Positions 25,932 to 33,334 of a DNA stretch of 64,000 nucleotides are shown in pieces (within the stretch, counting starts at the first letter, position 1; each line of letters starts with the position of its first letter). The notes beneath the pieces were generated by a model. The model worked only from the letters and a program-made list of their open reading frames with translations. It searched no databases and was not told the origin of the DNA. The translations under genes were made by a program, and so were the position numbers. Source of the DNA: Saprospiraceae bacterium. Lineage in GTDB: Bacteria; Bacteroidota; Bacteroidia; Chitinophagales; Saprospiraceae. Location of the stretch: assembly GCA_016709995.1 (NCBI GenBank), contig JADJLQ010000001.1:1398001-1462000 (forward strand). The letters run 5' to 3'.

Positions 25932-26888
25932 ATGCTGACATATTTTTTATTAATAATCGGTTTTATCATAATCATCAAGGGTGCCGATTTATTGGTGGAT
26001 GGAGCTTCGTCCATTGCCAAAAAGCTGAATGTTTCTGATTTGGTAATAGGCTTGACAGTAGTGGCTTTTGGCACTTCTGCACCGGAATTGTTCGTTAATG
26101 TTTTTGCCAGCATTCAGGGTAATTCTGAAATTGCCATTGGTAATATTCTCGGCAGCAACATTGCTAATATCCTTTTGATACTTGGCGTTGCTGCTATTAT
26201 TTTTCCGCTTTCGGTTCAAAGCACTACCGTCTGGAAAGAAATTCCATTCAGTTTGCTAGCGGCTCTGATATTGGGTGTTCTCGTCAATGACCACCTGATT
26301 GACCATAAGGAAAATTCGGAATTGACAAGAGGTGATGGGCTTGTATTGATTGGGTTCTTCATCATTTTTATGTATTACATTTTCAGCATTGCAAAAAAAT
26401 CCGAAAACAAAACAATTGGGGACTTAAAACAGTTAAGCAATTTTAGGTCTGTTTCATATATCCTTTTGGGCTTAACAGGATTGGTTTTGGGAGGCACCTG
26501 GATTGTCAATGGTGCAATTGAAATTGCCGGTAAATTTGGGGTGAGCGAATATTTAATCGGTTTGACTGTTGTAGCCGTAGGCACTTCGCTTCCCGAACTT
26601 GCCACTTCTGCTGTGGCTGCCTATAAGAAGAATACTGACATTGCCATTGGAAATGTGGTCGGCTCTAATATCTTTAACATCTTCTGGGTGCTCGGTATTA
26701 GCGCGGTGATAAAACCACTGCCTTTTAAACCTGCCGGCAACTCAGACATTGCGATGACTGTTTTTGCCAGCGTCCTTTTATTTGCTGTTTTATTTGTAGG
26801 GAAAAAACAATTATTAGAAAAATGGCAGGGGGTGTTGTTTTTGCTGCTCTATGCTGGCTATTCTGTCTTTTTAATAATGAGAGGATAA
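25932..26888 (+). CDS. Calcium/sodium:cation antiporter (CaCA family, YrbG-like)
   Basis: This is a 318-residue inner-membrane exchanger with about ten membrane segments and the two alpha-repeats of the family. Repeat 1 has VAFGTSAPELFVN with NILGSNIANI; repeat 2 has VAVGTSLPELATS with NVVGSNIFNI. The Glu/Asn residues in these motifs bind the ion. It exchanges Ca2+ (or Na+) across the membrane. A short cytosolic loop with charged residues separates the halves. It is first in a two-gene cassette with an amphi-Trp protein, 32 bp downstream. Confidence 0.9.
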   Translation: MLTYFLLIIGFIIIIKGADLLVDGASSIAKKLNVSDLVIGLTVVAFGTSAPELFVNVFASIQGNSEIAIGNILGSNIANILLILGVAAIIFPLSVQSTTVWKEIPFSLLAALILGVLVNDHLIDHKENSELTRGDGLVLIGFFIIFMYYIFSIAKKSENKTIGDLKQLSNFRSVSYILLGLTGLVLGGTWIVNGAIEIAGKFGVSEYLIGLTVVAVGTSLPELATSAVAAYKKNTDIAIGNVVGSNIFNIFWVLGISAVIKPLPFKPAGNSDIAMTVFASVLLFAVLFVGKKQLLEKWQGVLFLLLYAGYSVFLIMRG

Positions 26889-26920
26889 AATAAACATAAT
26901 TTAAAATAAAACAAAACAAG

Positions 26921-27124
26921 ATGAAAAAGAAAAATAGCGATATTGTAAAAGAATACCCCCGCAAGCAATTCATTGCTAAATTAAGACGACTTGCTGATGT
27001 ACTGGAAGCGGGAAACACTTTCCGCATTCAAATTGGAAATGAGAGCATGTATATTCCGGGAGATGTTTTTGTAAATATTGAGCACGAACGGCAAAAGATA
27101 GTGAAGAGTTGGAGTTTCAACTGA
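26921..27124 (+). CDS. Amphi-Trp domain protein
   Basis: This is a 67-residue protein matching the amphi-Trp domain: a short helix (RKQFIAKLRRLADVLEAG), three strands (TFRIQIGNESMYIPGDVFVNIEHER) and a late Trp (KSWSFN). The domain is small and cytosolic and of unknown function, often found near transporters or stress genes. It lies in one cassette with the cation exchanger. Confidence 0.75.
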   Translation: MKKKNSDIVKEYPRKQFIAKLRRLADVLEAGNTFRIQIGNESMYIPGDVFVNIEHERQKIVKSWSFN

Positions 27125-27226
27125 AAGGGGAAAAAAAGTAACACATCACAATTAACAATGAATAAAATGTTGGTGTCAAATTGAAACGAAACTGCGCAAC
27201 TAGTCGAGAAAAAAAATAGAACGAAC

Positions 27227-27356
27227 CGATAACTGCGCGTTTAAGAGTGGCGGGTGACGAGCAAGTTTGAGCGTATACACAATAAATTTACTTTTGTCTC
27301 GTTGGACAGCGACGAGCATTTAATACGCCACTCCTCAAACCCGTAAAACGTTAGGT
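27227..27356 (+). other. attC site of cassette 15
   Basis: R'' CGATAAC (27227-27233) and R' GTTAGGT (G at 27350) enclose arms GCGTTTAAGAGTGGCG and CGCCACTCCTCAAACCCG. The complement of the cassette start (GTTCTAT) is not R'' but ATAGAAC, found 11 bases upstream at 27216-27222. Confidence 0.75.
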
Positions 27357-27396
27357 GCAACCCAAACAGACCGTTTCTAAACAGACAAAATATCAA

Positions 27397-28062
27397 ATGG
27401 ACAATACAAAACAAGTATTGCTGATACAAAAAATAATTGCTTGCGTTCTGACTGCATTTGTAACTGCATATCCATTAGCACGACTAAATCCCAATTTCTT
27501 TCCAAACACAGTTTTTGCAAGAATATTAGCATATCTACTTTTTGCAACTATAATTTCAATTCTATTGTTTTGGAAATATATAGAAAGAAAAACTAAACAA
27601 AGTTCACATTCAATATTAGGACTTGTCAATAGTATTTTGGCTTTTGCACTTGCATTTCATTTTACTAAATGGGGACTATTAAAAATACTTCGTTTACATA
27701 TGACTGATTCTTTAGGACTTATGGAAATGCCTATGACTATGGTTTCCGGAGATAAGCAATTATCACATTTCTTTGGACAGAGTTATCCTATGGTTTGTAT
27801 TCTTGGACTATTAGAAATTTCAGGTGCTATATTTATTTTGTTCAGAAAGACAAGATTACTTGGCACTATGATTTTATTCGTAATGGCAGCTAACATTATA
27901 ATAATTGACATTTTGTATTATGTATACGACCCACTTCTTGAAGCCATCACTTTATTAATAGGTGTTTTGTATTTAGCTTACCAAGACAAAGAAAAATACT
28001 TAATTTCTTTTTTTCAGCAAACGAAAATTTGCCTAAATTCTATTTCAATAGTTCTAAATTAA
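27397..28062 (+). CDS. DoxX-like membrane protein, N-terminal part
   Basis: This is a frame of about 222 codons with six or so hydrophobic segments (IIACVLTAFVTAYPL, ILAYLLFATIISILLFW, SILGLVNSILAFALAFHFT, MVCILGLLEISGAIFILF, MILFVMAANIIIIDILYYVY), resembling DoxX-type proteins. ATG 27397 is preferred over the GTG at 27355 that overlaps the integron core. The last dozen residues (CLNSISIVLN) look out of frame: with one A more in the AAAA run at 28024-28027 the protein continues directly into the next reading frame (QQTKNLPKFYFNSSKLKNALRLLAILIPI). The two frames are probably one gene. Confidence 0.65.
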   Translation: MDNTKQVLLIQKIIACVLTAFVTAYPLARLNPNFFPNTVFARILAYLLFATIISILLFWKYIERKTKQSSHSILGLVNSILAFALAFHFTKWGLLKILRLHMTDSLGLMEMPMTMVSGDKQLSHFFGQSYPMVCILGLLEISGAIFILFRKTRLLGTMILFVMAANIIIIDILYYVYDPLLEAITLLIGVLYLAYQDKEKYLISFFQQTKICLNSISIVLN

Positions 28063-28493
28063 AAAATGCTTTGCGGTTATTAGCAATCCTAATTCCTATT
28101 ATAATATTGACACCACATTATAGAACTCAATATAGGCAGGGGCTGACAGGTAAATATAACATTGAAAAAATGACTGTGAATGGAAAAGATAAAATTATAG
28201 ACCAATGTAGCGACACAACATTTTCAAAAGTTTATTTTGACTTGGGTGACTTTTTTATATTTACTAATAACAGTTTTAAGAAAAGGCAAATTGGACATTT
28301 TACAATTGATGAAGCAACAAGAACTTTTGAAACAACTTGGCAATATCCAACAGATATTAAAGATAATTTCAAAGGGAAAGTAACAGAGCTTGACAAAAAT
28401 AATCGAATGAAACTAACAGGAATAAATGGACAAGACACATTAGAATTGGAGTTAGAAAAAATAAAAATGAAAAACTTCAATAAAACATATTAA
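28029..28493 (+). CDS. Probable C-terminal continuation of the DoxX-like protein
   Basis: This is a 154-codon frame without its own good start (TTG 28029 overlapping the preceding gene). It opens with one more membrane segment (LLAILIPIIILTP) followed by a soluble beta-rich domain (GLTGKYNIEKMTVNGKD ... GHFTIDEATRTFETTWQY ... MKLTGINGQDTLELELEK). The domain resembles the small beta-barrel tails of Bacteroidota membrane proteins. Fusion with 27397-28062 through a single-base homopolymer error is the likeliest reading. Confidence 0.6.
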   Translation: MPKFYFNSSKLKNALRLLAILIPIIILTPHYRTQYRQGLTGKYNIEKMTVNGKDKIIDQCSDTTFSKVYFDLGDFFIFTNNSFKKRQIGHFTIDEATRTFETTWQYPTDIKDNFKGKVTELDKNNRMKLTGINGQDTLELELEKIKMKNFNKTY

Positions 28494-28513
28494 CGACTAG
28501 GAAAATGTGCAGC

Positions 28514-28627
28514 AACTAACAGCGGTCTTGCAAAATTGGAGCAGAAGTGCTAAATTTGAGCAAAGGAATTCTATTGAACATTTTTTACTTCGATTTCCCC
28601 ACCTTCGCAAAGCTCTATTCGTTGTGG
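28514..28627 (+). other. attC site of cassette 16, last of the array
   Basis: R'' AACTAAC (28514-28520) in GCAACTAAC is the complement of the cassette start GTTAGGTGC with one mismatch that can pair G-T. R' is GTTGTGG (G at 28621). 114 bp with GGTCTTGCAAAA/CGCAAAGCTC arms. No further R'' complementary to TTGTGGCC is seen downstream, so the array ends here. Confidence 0.8.
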
Positions 28628-28722
28628 CCAATTGGGTAGGCCTCGTGAACAGAGGCGAGAATACCTAAAATCTTAGATTCAAAATGAAATGGTTAAATTG
28701 AGTTTGTCTTGACATCTGCGAC

Positions 28723-29009
28723 ATGCAATCAAAAATGACGGGAAACAGATATGTACTAGCTGTAAATAATTTGACAGTATCGGCAGAATTCTATAAGTAT
28801 AAATTATGTTTTAAAACTTTGTGGGCGGAAGACGGCTGCATTTTCTAATTCGCGACACTGTAAAAATAATGATTGGAGAGTGTCCTGAGGAACAATCAGC
28901 AAGTGAAATTGCTGACCATTCATAATTTGCCTATTTAGAGATTGAGAACATTAATGATTTGTACCATGCTAGGTTGATTGCTTTTGTTATAATACTCGAA
29001 CTAAAATAG
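28723..29009 (+). pseudogene. VOC/glyoxalase-like protein, decayed
   Basis: ATG 28723 opens a reading that matches a vicinal-oxygen-chelate protein: YVLAVNNLTVSAEFYKYKLCFKTLWAEDG, then after a one-base shift near 28845 FLIRDTVKIMIGECPEE, ADHS, a TAA, and FAYLEIENINDLYHAR. The order and spacing fit the single betaalphabetabetabeta module of this family. At least one frameshift and one in-frame stop are needed, and the second module half is missing, so this looks like real decay at the array edge. Confidence 0.6.
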
Positions 29010-29120
29010 GCACCTTTAGTTTTAGCTTTCATTTTACCTTAATTTTACATTTTTTTACAATGTAAATAACAAATATTGGTTAAACTTGCGTGATTATAAA
29101 AGTTTAAAAATAATCGATAT

Positions 29121-29699
29121 ATGATGAAAAATAAAAAAATCGTTTTGTCCTGCCTCATTATTTTGTTGATAGGAGTAACCTATTTTGCCACAATGGCTCT
29201 GCAAAAAAAAGGCGCAGATCAGGCCACCTTTTCTGGTGAATGGAAAGCTAAAGAGCCGATAAGTTTGGGCGGAAATATTGTTTGCGTATATGATGAAGGT
29301 GATCGTATGAACTCTAAGACAATGAAAATAACAGAACAGGCAGATTTTCTTACTATAGAAATACCTGACCCGTCGCATGGCGCTTCAGTCGCTATCAATG
29401 AGAAACTGGTGTTCGACGGTGAAGAAAGAGAATTCAATTTAAATAATGGCCGGGTATGGGGAAAGAAGTTTACAGTAAAGTTGTCTCCTGATAGAAAAAC
29501 TATGACTGTAAAATCAATTGTACATCAGATGGTAGCCACTCCTTACAAAGTAAATGATTTAACACAAATGGTTGTTAATGTGACAGAGGTTTGGAAGTTG
29601 AGCAACGATGGCAAGTCAATTACTGTGATGACCAATGCAAAATCTAACTCAGATGGCGAAGAGCGTATCTGGAAAACCGTATTCGAAAAAGCCAATTAG
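29121..29699 (+). CDS. Exported protein of unknown function
   Basis: This is a 192-residue protein with an N-terminal signal anchor (KIVLSCLIILLIGVTYFATMAL) and a beta-rich extracytoplasmic domain (FSGEWKAKEPISLGGN, KMKITEQADFLTIEIPD, KKFTVKLSPDRKTMTVKS, VTEVWKLSNDGKSITV). The pattern of paired strands ending in a Lys/Arg-Thr-Val-Phe tail resembles lipocalin-like domains of Bacteroidota, but I do not recognise a named family. It starts with two consecutive ATG codons. Stands alone. Confidence 0.7.
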   Translation: MMKNKKIVLSCLIILLIGVTYFATMALQKKGADQATFSGEWKAKEPISLGGNIVCVYDEGDRMNSKTMKITEQADFLTIEIPDPSHGASVAINEKLVFDGEEREFNLNNGRVWGKKFTVKLSPDRKTMTVKSIVHQMVATPYKVNDLTQMVVNVTEVWKLSNDGKSITVMTNAKSNSDGEERIWKTVFEKAN

Positions 29700-29944
29700 T
29701 ATTCAAATCTCTGAGACCGATTTGGCATACCCCTGCGAGATACCACAGTGGCCTATACCACAAAGAACACCCCCAACGTTCCCAAACTTCAGCCTGCCCC
29801 CTGACAGGCCGAAAAAGGAATTAACAACCCTAAGGGATAACTTAAAGGATATTGAATCCCGATTAATCAATTGACTAAATATTAAAAATATCGATCAGCT
29901 CTTTAAGAAATAAAGGGATTGGGGAAATTTCCTCTCAGACCCAA

Positions 29945-30142
29945 GGGCCATCTTTTATTCGATCAGGCATTGGCAAATGGATAATATTTCAGATTATTTT
30001 ATCGACGGCTCTGTATTTTGGGCTTGTATTTGCCTTTCCCTCAAAATTATTCCAATCCAATTGGATGGCTGTTATTATTCATGGCATGGAAGGAGTGTTG
30101 GGGCTTATAATGGTTTTGGGCGCCATTTTAGGATTATCATAG
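29945..30142 (+). pseudogene. Membrane-protein C-terminal fragment (possibly CPBP-type)
   Basis: This is a 66-codon stretch without a start codon that ends in a stop. It encodes two strong membrane segments (KWIIFQIILSTALYFGLVFAF and WMAVIIHGMEGVLGLIMVLGAILGLS). The H-x-x-x-x-x-x-x-G pattern in the second could be the last helix of a CPBP-family intramembrane protein, but this is a weak call. Apart from this fragment the region 29700-30240 shows no gene. Confidence 0.3.
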
Positions 30143-30248
30143 GCAGCCTATCGTCAACTCTACAGCAAGAACTTATGTAGGTCCACCAAAAATCACCGAC
30201 AAGCGCTTTACATTTCAACCTGCTAAAAAATAATTGAAAAAAATATTG

Positions 30249-30292
30249 CGCAACTCGCAAGTTGCATATATATTTGCAACCTGAATGTTGCG
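30249..30292. promoter_or_regulatory. Palindromic operator upstream of the ArsR-type gene
   Basis: GTTGCATATATATTTGCAAC (30261-30280) has perfect 6-bp arms. It is flanked by further half-sites CGCAAC (30249-30254) and GTTGCG (30287-30292), giving four GCAAC/GTTGC half-sites just before the ATG at 30311. This suits autoregulation by the ArsR-family dimer encoded next. Confidence 0.55.
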
Positions 30293-30310
30293 TAATTTAA
30301 TTTTAAAAAA

Positions 30311-30631
30311 ATGAAGCAAGACCTATTCCAAGCCATAGCTGACCCTACCCGCAGGGCTATTTTGACCTTCCTTGCCTTTCAAGCTTTGACGCCAAATGCC
30401 CTGGCAGAAAAATTTGATATGAGCCGACAGGCAGTATCAAAACATATTAAAGTATTACAAGAATGCGAATTAATCAAACCTGAACAGTCAGGCAGAGAGA
30501 TATATTATCACTTTAATCCAAAAAGAATGCAAGAAATTGATAATTGGTTAGCTCAGTTCAGGAAAATTTGGGAAACTCAATTTAATCAACTCGACAAAGT
30601 ATTATCAACAATTAAAAAACAGAGAAAATGA
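30311..30631 (+). CDS. ArsR-family transcriptional regulator
   Basis: This is a 106-residue winged-helix protein. The start MKQDLFQAIADPTRRAILTFLA and the recognition helix FDMSRQAVSKHIKVLQECELI, followed by the wing EQSGREIYYHFN, match the metal-independent ArsR branch that is regularly paired with AHSA1/SRPBCC proteins. It has no metal-binding CxC motif. The gene overlaps the next by 4 bp (ATGA), so the two are translationally coupled, and a palindromic operator precedes it. Confidence 0.9.
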   Translation: MKQDLFQAIADPTRRAILTFLAFQALTPNALAEKFDMSRQAVSKHIKVLQECELIKPEQSGREIYYHFNPKRMQEIDNWLAQFRKIWETQFNQLDKVLSTIKKQRK

Positions 30632-31128
30632 AAAACAATTTGCTATTTGATTTTACGGCTGACAAAACGGCAAAAACAGTGTTTATAACCAGAGAATTTG
30701 ATGCGGAGCTTTCGTTGGTATGGGATGCTTTTACCAAACAAGAAATTCTGGACCAATGGTCAGCACCTGCCCCTTGGATGGCAAAAACTAAATACATGAA
30801 TTTCGAAGTTGGGGGAAAAAGATTTTATGCGATGGTAGGCCCGGAAGGACAAGAAAGTTGGATAATTCAGAAATATACTTCAATTACTCCAACCACCCAT
30901 TTTAAACTGTGGAATGCTTTTGCAGACAAAGATGAAAACCCTGAATTGACAGGTTCTGAATGGGATTACAATTTCAGCGAACAAAATGGCATTACAAAAG
31001 TGACGATTACTATTTTTAATGAATCTTTTGATCGGATGGAGAAGCTACTGGAAGGCTTCCAACAAGGATTTACATTGACCTTGAATAACCTGGAAAAACT
31101 GTTAGCCATTTTGTCTAAACGCAAATAA
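30628..31128 (+). CDS. SRPBCC/AHSA1-domain protein
   Basis: This is a 166-residue protein with the AHSA1-type START-like fold: VFITREFDAELSLVWDAFTKQEILDQWSAP at the N-terminus, GGKRFYAMVGPEGQESW in the middle and the long C-terminal helix FDRMEKLLEGFQQGFTLTLNNLEKLL. The fold makes a hydrophobic ligand cavity; the ligand is unknown. It is coupled to the ArsR regulator by a 4-bp overlap, a frequent pairing. Confidence 0.9.
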   Translation: MKNNLLFDFTADKTAKTVFITREFDAELSLVWDAFTKQEILDQWSAPAPWMAKTKYMNFEVGGKRFYAMVGPEGQESWIIQKYTSITPTTHFKLWNAFADKDENPELTGSEWDYNFSEQNGITKVTITIFNESFDRMEKLLEGFQQGFTLTLNNLEKLLAILSKRK

Positions 31129-31203
31129 AACACCATCCTATTGAGTAATAATCATGCGAACTTTGAAACAACAAAATATTCAACATTTAATTTTATTCTT
31201 TGT

Positions 31204-31629
31204 ATGAGCGTACAAGAACAAATCAAAGAGTATATCACTAGTCAACCCGAACCAAAACACAGCGATATGCATGCCTTGCACCGAATCATTATGGATATAT
31301 TGCCAAAATGCAAATTATGGTTCTTAGATGGCAGGGACGATCAAGGGAAAACTGTTTCTAACCCTAATATAGGATATGGAATTCAGATCTTAAAATATGC
31401 TGATGGAACAACGAAAGAGTTTTACCAAATTGGTATCAGTCCAAATACAACAGGCATCTCTGTATATATCCTTGGAATAAAGGATAAGCATTACTTAGCC
31501 CAGACTTATGGAAAAGATCTAGGCAAAGCAAGCATAACGGGATATTGCATTAAGTTTAAGTCACTGAAAGACATAGACATTGAGATACTTAAAGCGGCTA
31601 TAAGATATGGGGTTGAGTCCAAGAGTTAA
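31204..31629 (+). CDS. DUF1801-domain protein
   Basis: This is a 141-residue protein of the DUF1801/YdhG group. Typical parts are IKEYITSQPEPKHSDMHALHRIIMDILPKCKLWFLDG, IGYGIQILKYADGTTKEFYQIGISPNTTGISVYI and the C-terminal IKFKSLKDIDIEILKAAIRYG. The ATG at 31204 is chosen over the TTG at 31141 because homology-like sequence starts there. It is probably in the same transcript as the ArsR and AHSA1 genes, 75 bp upstream. Function unknown. Confidence 0.8.
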   Translation: MSVQEQIKEYITSQPEPKHSDMHALHRIIMDILPKCKLWFLDGRDDQGKTVSNPNIGYGIQILKYADGTTKEFYQIGISPNTTGISVYILGIKDKHYLAQTYGKDLGKASITGYCIKFKSLKDIDIEILKAAIRYGVESKS

Positions 31630-32219
31630 ATATGGCCAGCAAATGAAATAGTCAAAAAAACGAACCAAATAGACATTAGTCAATATGCCTGGCTACCAGT
31701 AGGCAGGTACCTGACCCCTGCTTTAGCTGAATGGAATTTTGAAAAATGATTATTTTTCAATGATCACCTGTAATAATTTCAATAAGGTCTCACAGTTTTG
31801 AATTGGCTATTTCTGAAATTCTGTAACACATATTGTTAGTCAGGACTAGAAGGATTTTCAAATCTCCTTATAAGTAAGTTCACATACTGCCAAATCAATA
31901 GGTTGTTATGTAACATAAATTACAATATTAAAATACTTTAGTGGTTACATTTGTGAGTGAACACTTACTTAAAAAAAATTAAAATCGAAAACCATGAATG
32001 GGTAAAAAAGGTGGTTATAGAGGTCCGGTGTGAATTATGGACGAAAGTGATGAATCTTGATCGTTTTGATTTGAAATAACTAATGTTGACTTTTAAAAAT
32101 GCACAGAGCCTTCAAAAAAGCAATCTAAGCAATAACAAAAAAATAATTTAAATACTTGAGTTAGCAAAAACGCGAGTAGGATACCCTATCATCCCTAGAC
32201 CAAGCGGCGCAGCCTAAAC
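31630..32219. other. Gene-free stretch of about 590 bp
   Basis: No open frame with credible protein sequence is found on either strand. It holds a 20-bp palindrome of the CCTG...CAGG type (31688-31707) and AT-rich sequence. It separates the ArsR cluster from the convergent end of fbaA. Confidence 0.6.
31688..31707. repeat. CCTG...CAGG palindrome, intergenic copy
   Basis: The sequence CCTGGCTACCAGTAGGCAGG has 9-base arms with one mismatch. It is of the same type as the palindromes inserted in unit B (16405, 16801 and their copies) but lies between genes. Confidence 0.6.
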
Positions 32220-33294
32220 TTAGTTACGATTGATACAATTCAAATCTTCAAAAGCGATCTTCAATCTTTTCTTAAAGTTTTCTTCACCACTTCTAAGCCA
32301 TTTCCTGGGATCATATTGATTTTTATTGGGTTTTTCTGGTCCTTCAGGATTGCCTAGCTGGGTTTGCAGATAGTCCTTTTTTTGCGTCGTAATAATCTTT
32401 GATCCCTTCCCAGAACGCCCATTGCATGTCCGTATCGATATTCATTTTGATCGCACCATAACTGATAGCTTCCCTGATTTCGTCACGGGAACAGCCAGAA
32501 CCACCATGAAATACAAAGTTGACAGGCTGATCAGATGTAGTCTTATAATGCGCTTTGATATATTCCTGCGAATTTTTTAAAATGATAGGCTTAAGCTCAA
32601 CATTGCCAGGAGCATATACCCCATGTACATTGCCAAAAGCTGCTGCAATAGTAAATGTGTTGGCTATTTTGGACAACTCTTCATAGGACTGAGCTACGTG
32701 TTCCGGTTGAGTATATAATTTTGAATTTTCAACGCCGCTATTGTCCACACCATCTTCTTCCCCCCCTGTCACACCGAGCTCTATTTCTATACCTGTGCCA
32801 ATGCGCGCCATGCGCTTGAAATATTTTTTTGAGATAGAGATATTTTCATTGATAGGTTCTTCACTAAGATCCAGCATATGACTGCTGAATAAAGGAAATC
32901 CCCTTGATTTAAAATACTTTTCCCCTACTTCTAACAATCCATCTATCCATGGTAAAAGCTTTTTAGCACAATGGTCAGTATGAATGACAACCGGAACCCC
33001 ATAAGTTTTGGCCATGATGTGTATATGCATGGCTCCGGATACGGCACCAAGTATAGAAGCTTGTTGATACTCGTTTTTTACACCCTTACCTGCGAGAAAA
33101 GAAGCACCGCCGTTAGAAAATTGTATGATCACCGGGCTATTAACATCACGCGCAGTTTCGAGCACAGCATTGATGGTATTAGTACCGATTACATTGACTG
33201 CCGGAATCGCAAACTTCTCAGCATTGGCATAATCATACAAATCTTTTAAATGAGGGCCGAAGACAACTCCCGGTTTCAGTTTTGAACTAATCAT
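32220..33294 (-). CDS. fbaA: Class II fructose-bisphosphate aldolase (frameshifted near the C-terminus)
   Basis: This aldolase splits fructose 1,6-bisphosphate into DHAP and glyceraldehyde 3-phosphate. Class II features are the zinc-binding TDHCAKK region, EIELGVTGGEEDGVDN, FGNVHGVY, VFHGGSG and MNIDTDMQWAF. As sequenced the frame ends at 32344 after KKGLSANPARQS. The shifted frame reads KKDYLQTQLGNPEGPEKPNKNQYDPRKW ... FEDLNCINRN with a stop at 32220-32222, exactly the family C-terminus of the long (E. coli-like, about 357-residue) type. The break is in the T7 run at 32377-32383 (A7 in the gene), so an extra base there, probably a sequencing error, explains it. Confidence 0.9.
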
Positions 33295-33334
33295 GATTGA
33301 TATTAAATTTTATATTTTATTAAATTTTGTTCGA

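Noticed and set aside
917..28627. CRISPR array
   Set aside because: The repeated hairpins are 83-194 bp long, irregularly spaced by whole genes and differ in sequence; no short direct repeats with spacers.
29635..29874. 79-codon frame after the exported protein
   Set aside because: Proline-rich, no start signal, overlaps the end of the real gene in another frame.
32010..32080. Short frame near 31994-32080 with GKKGGYRGPV
   Set aside because: Broken by stops after a dozen codons and no match I can support.
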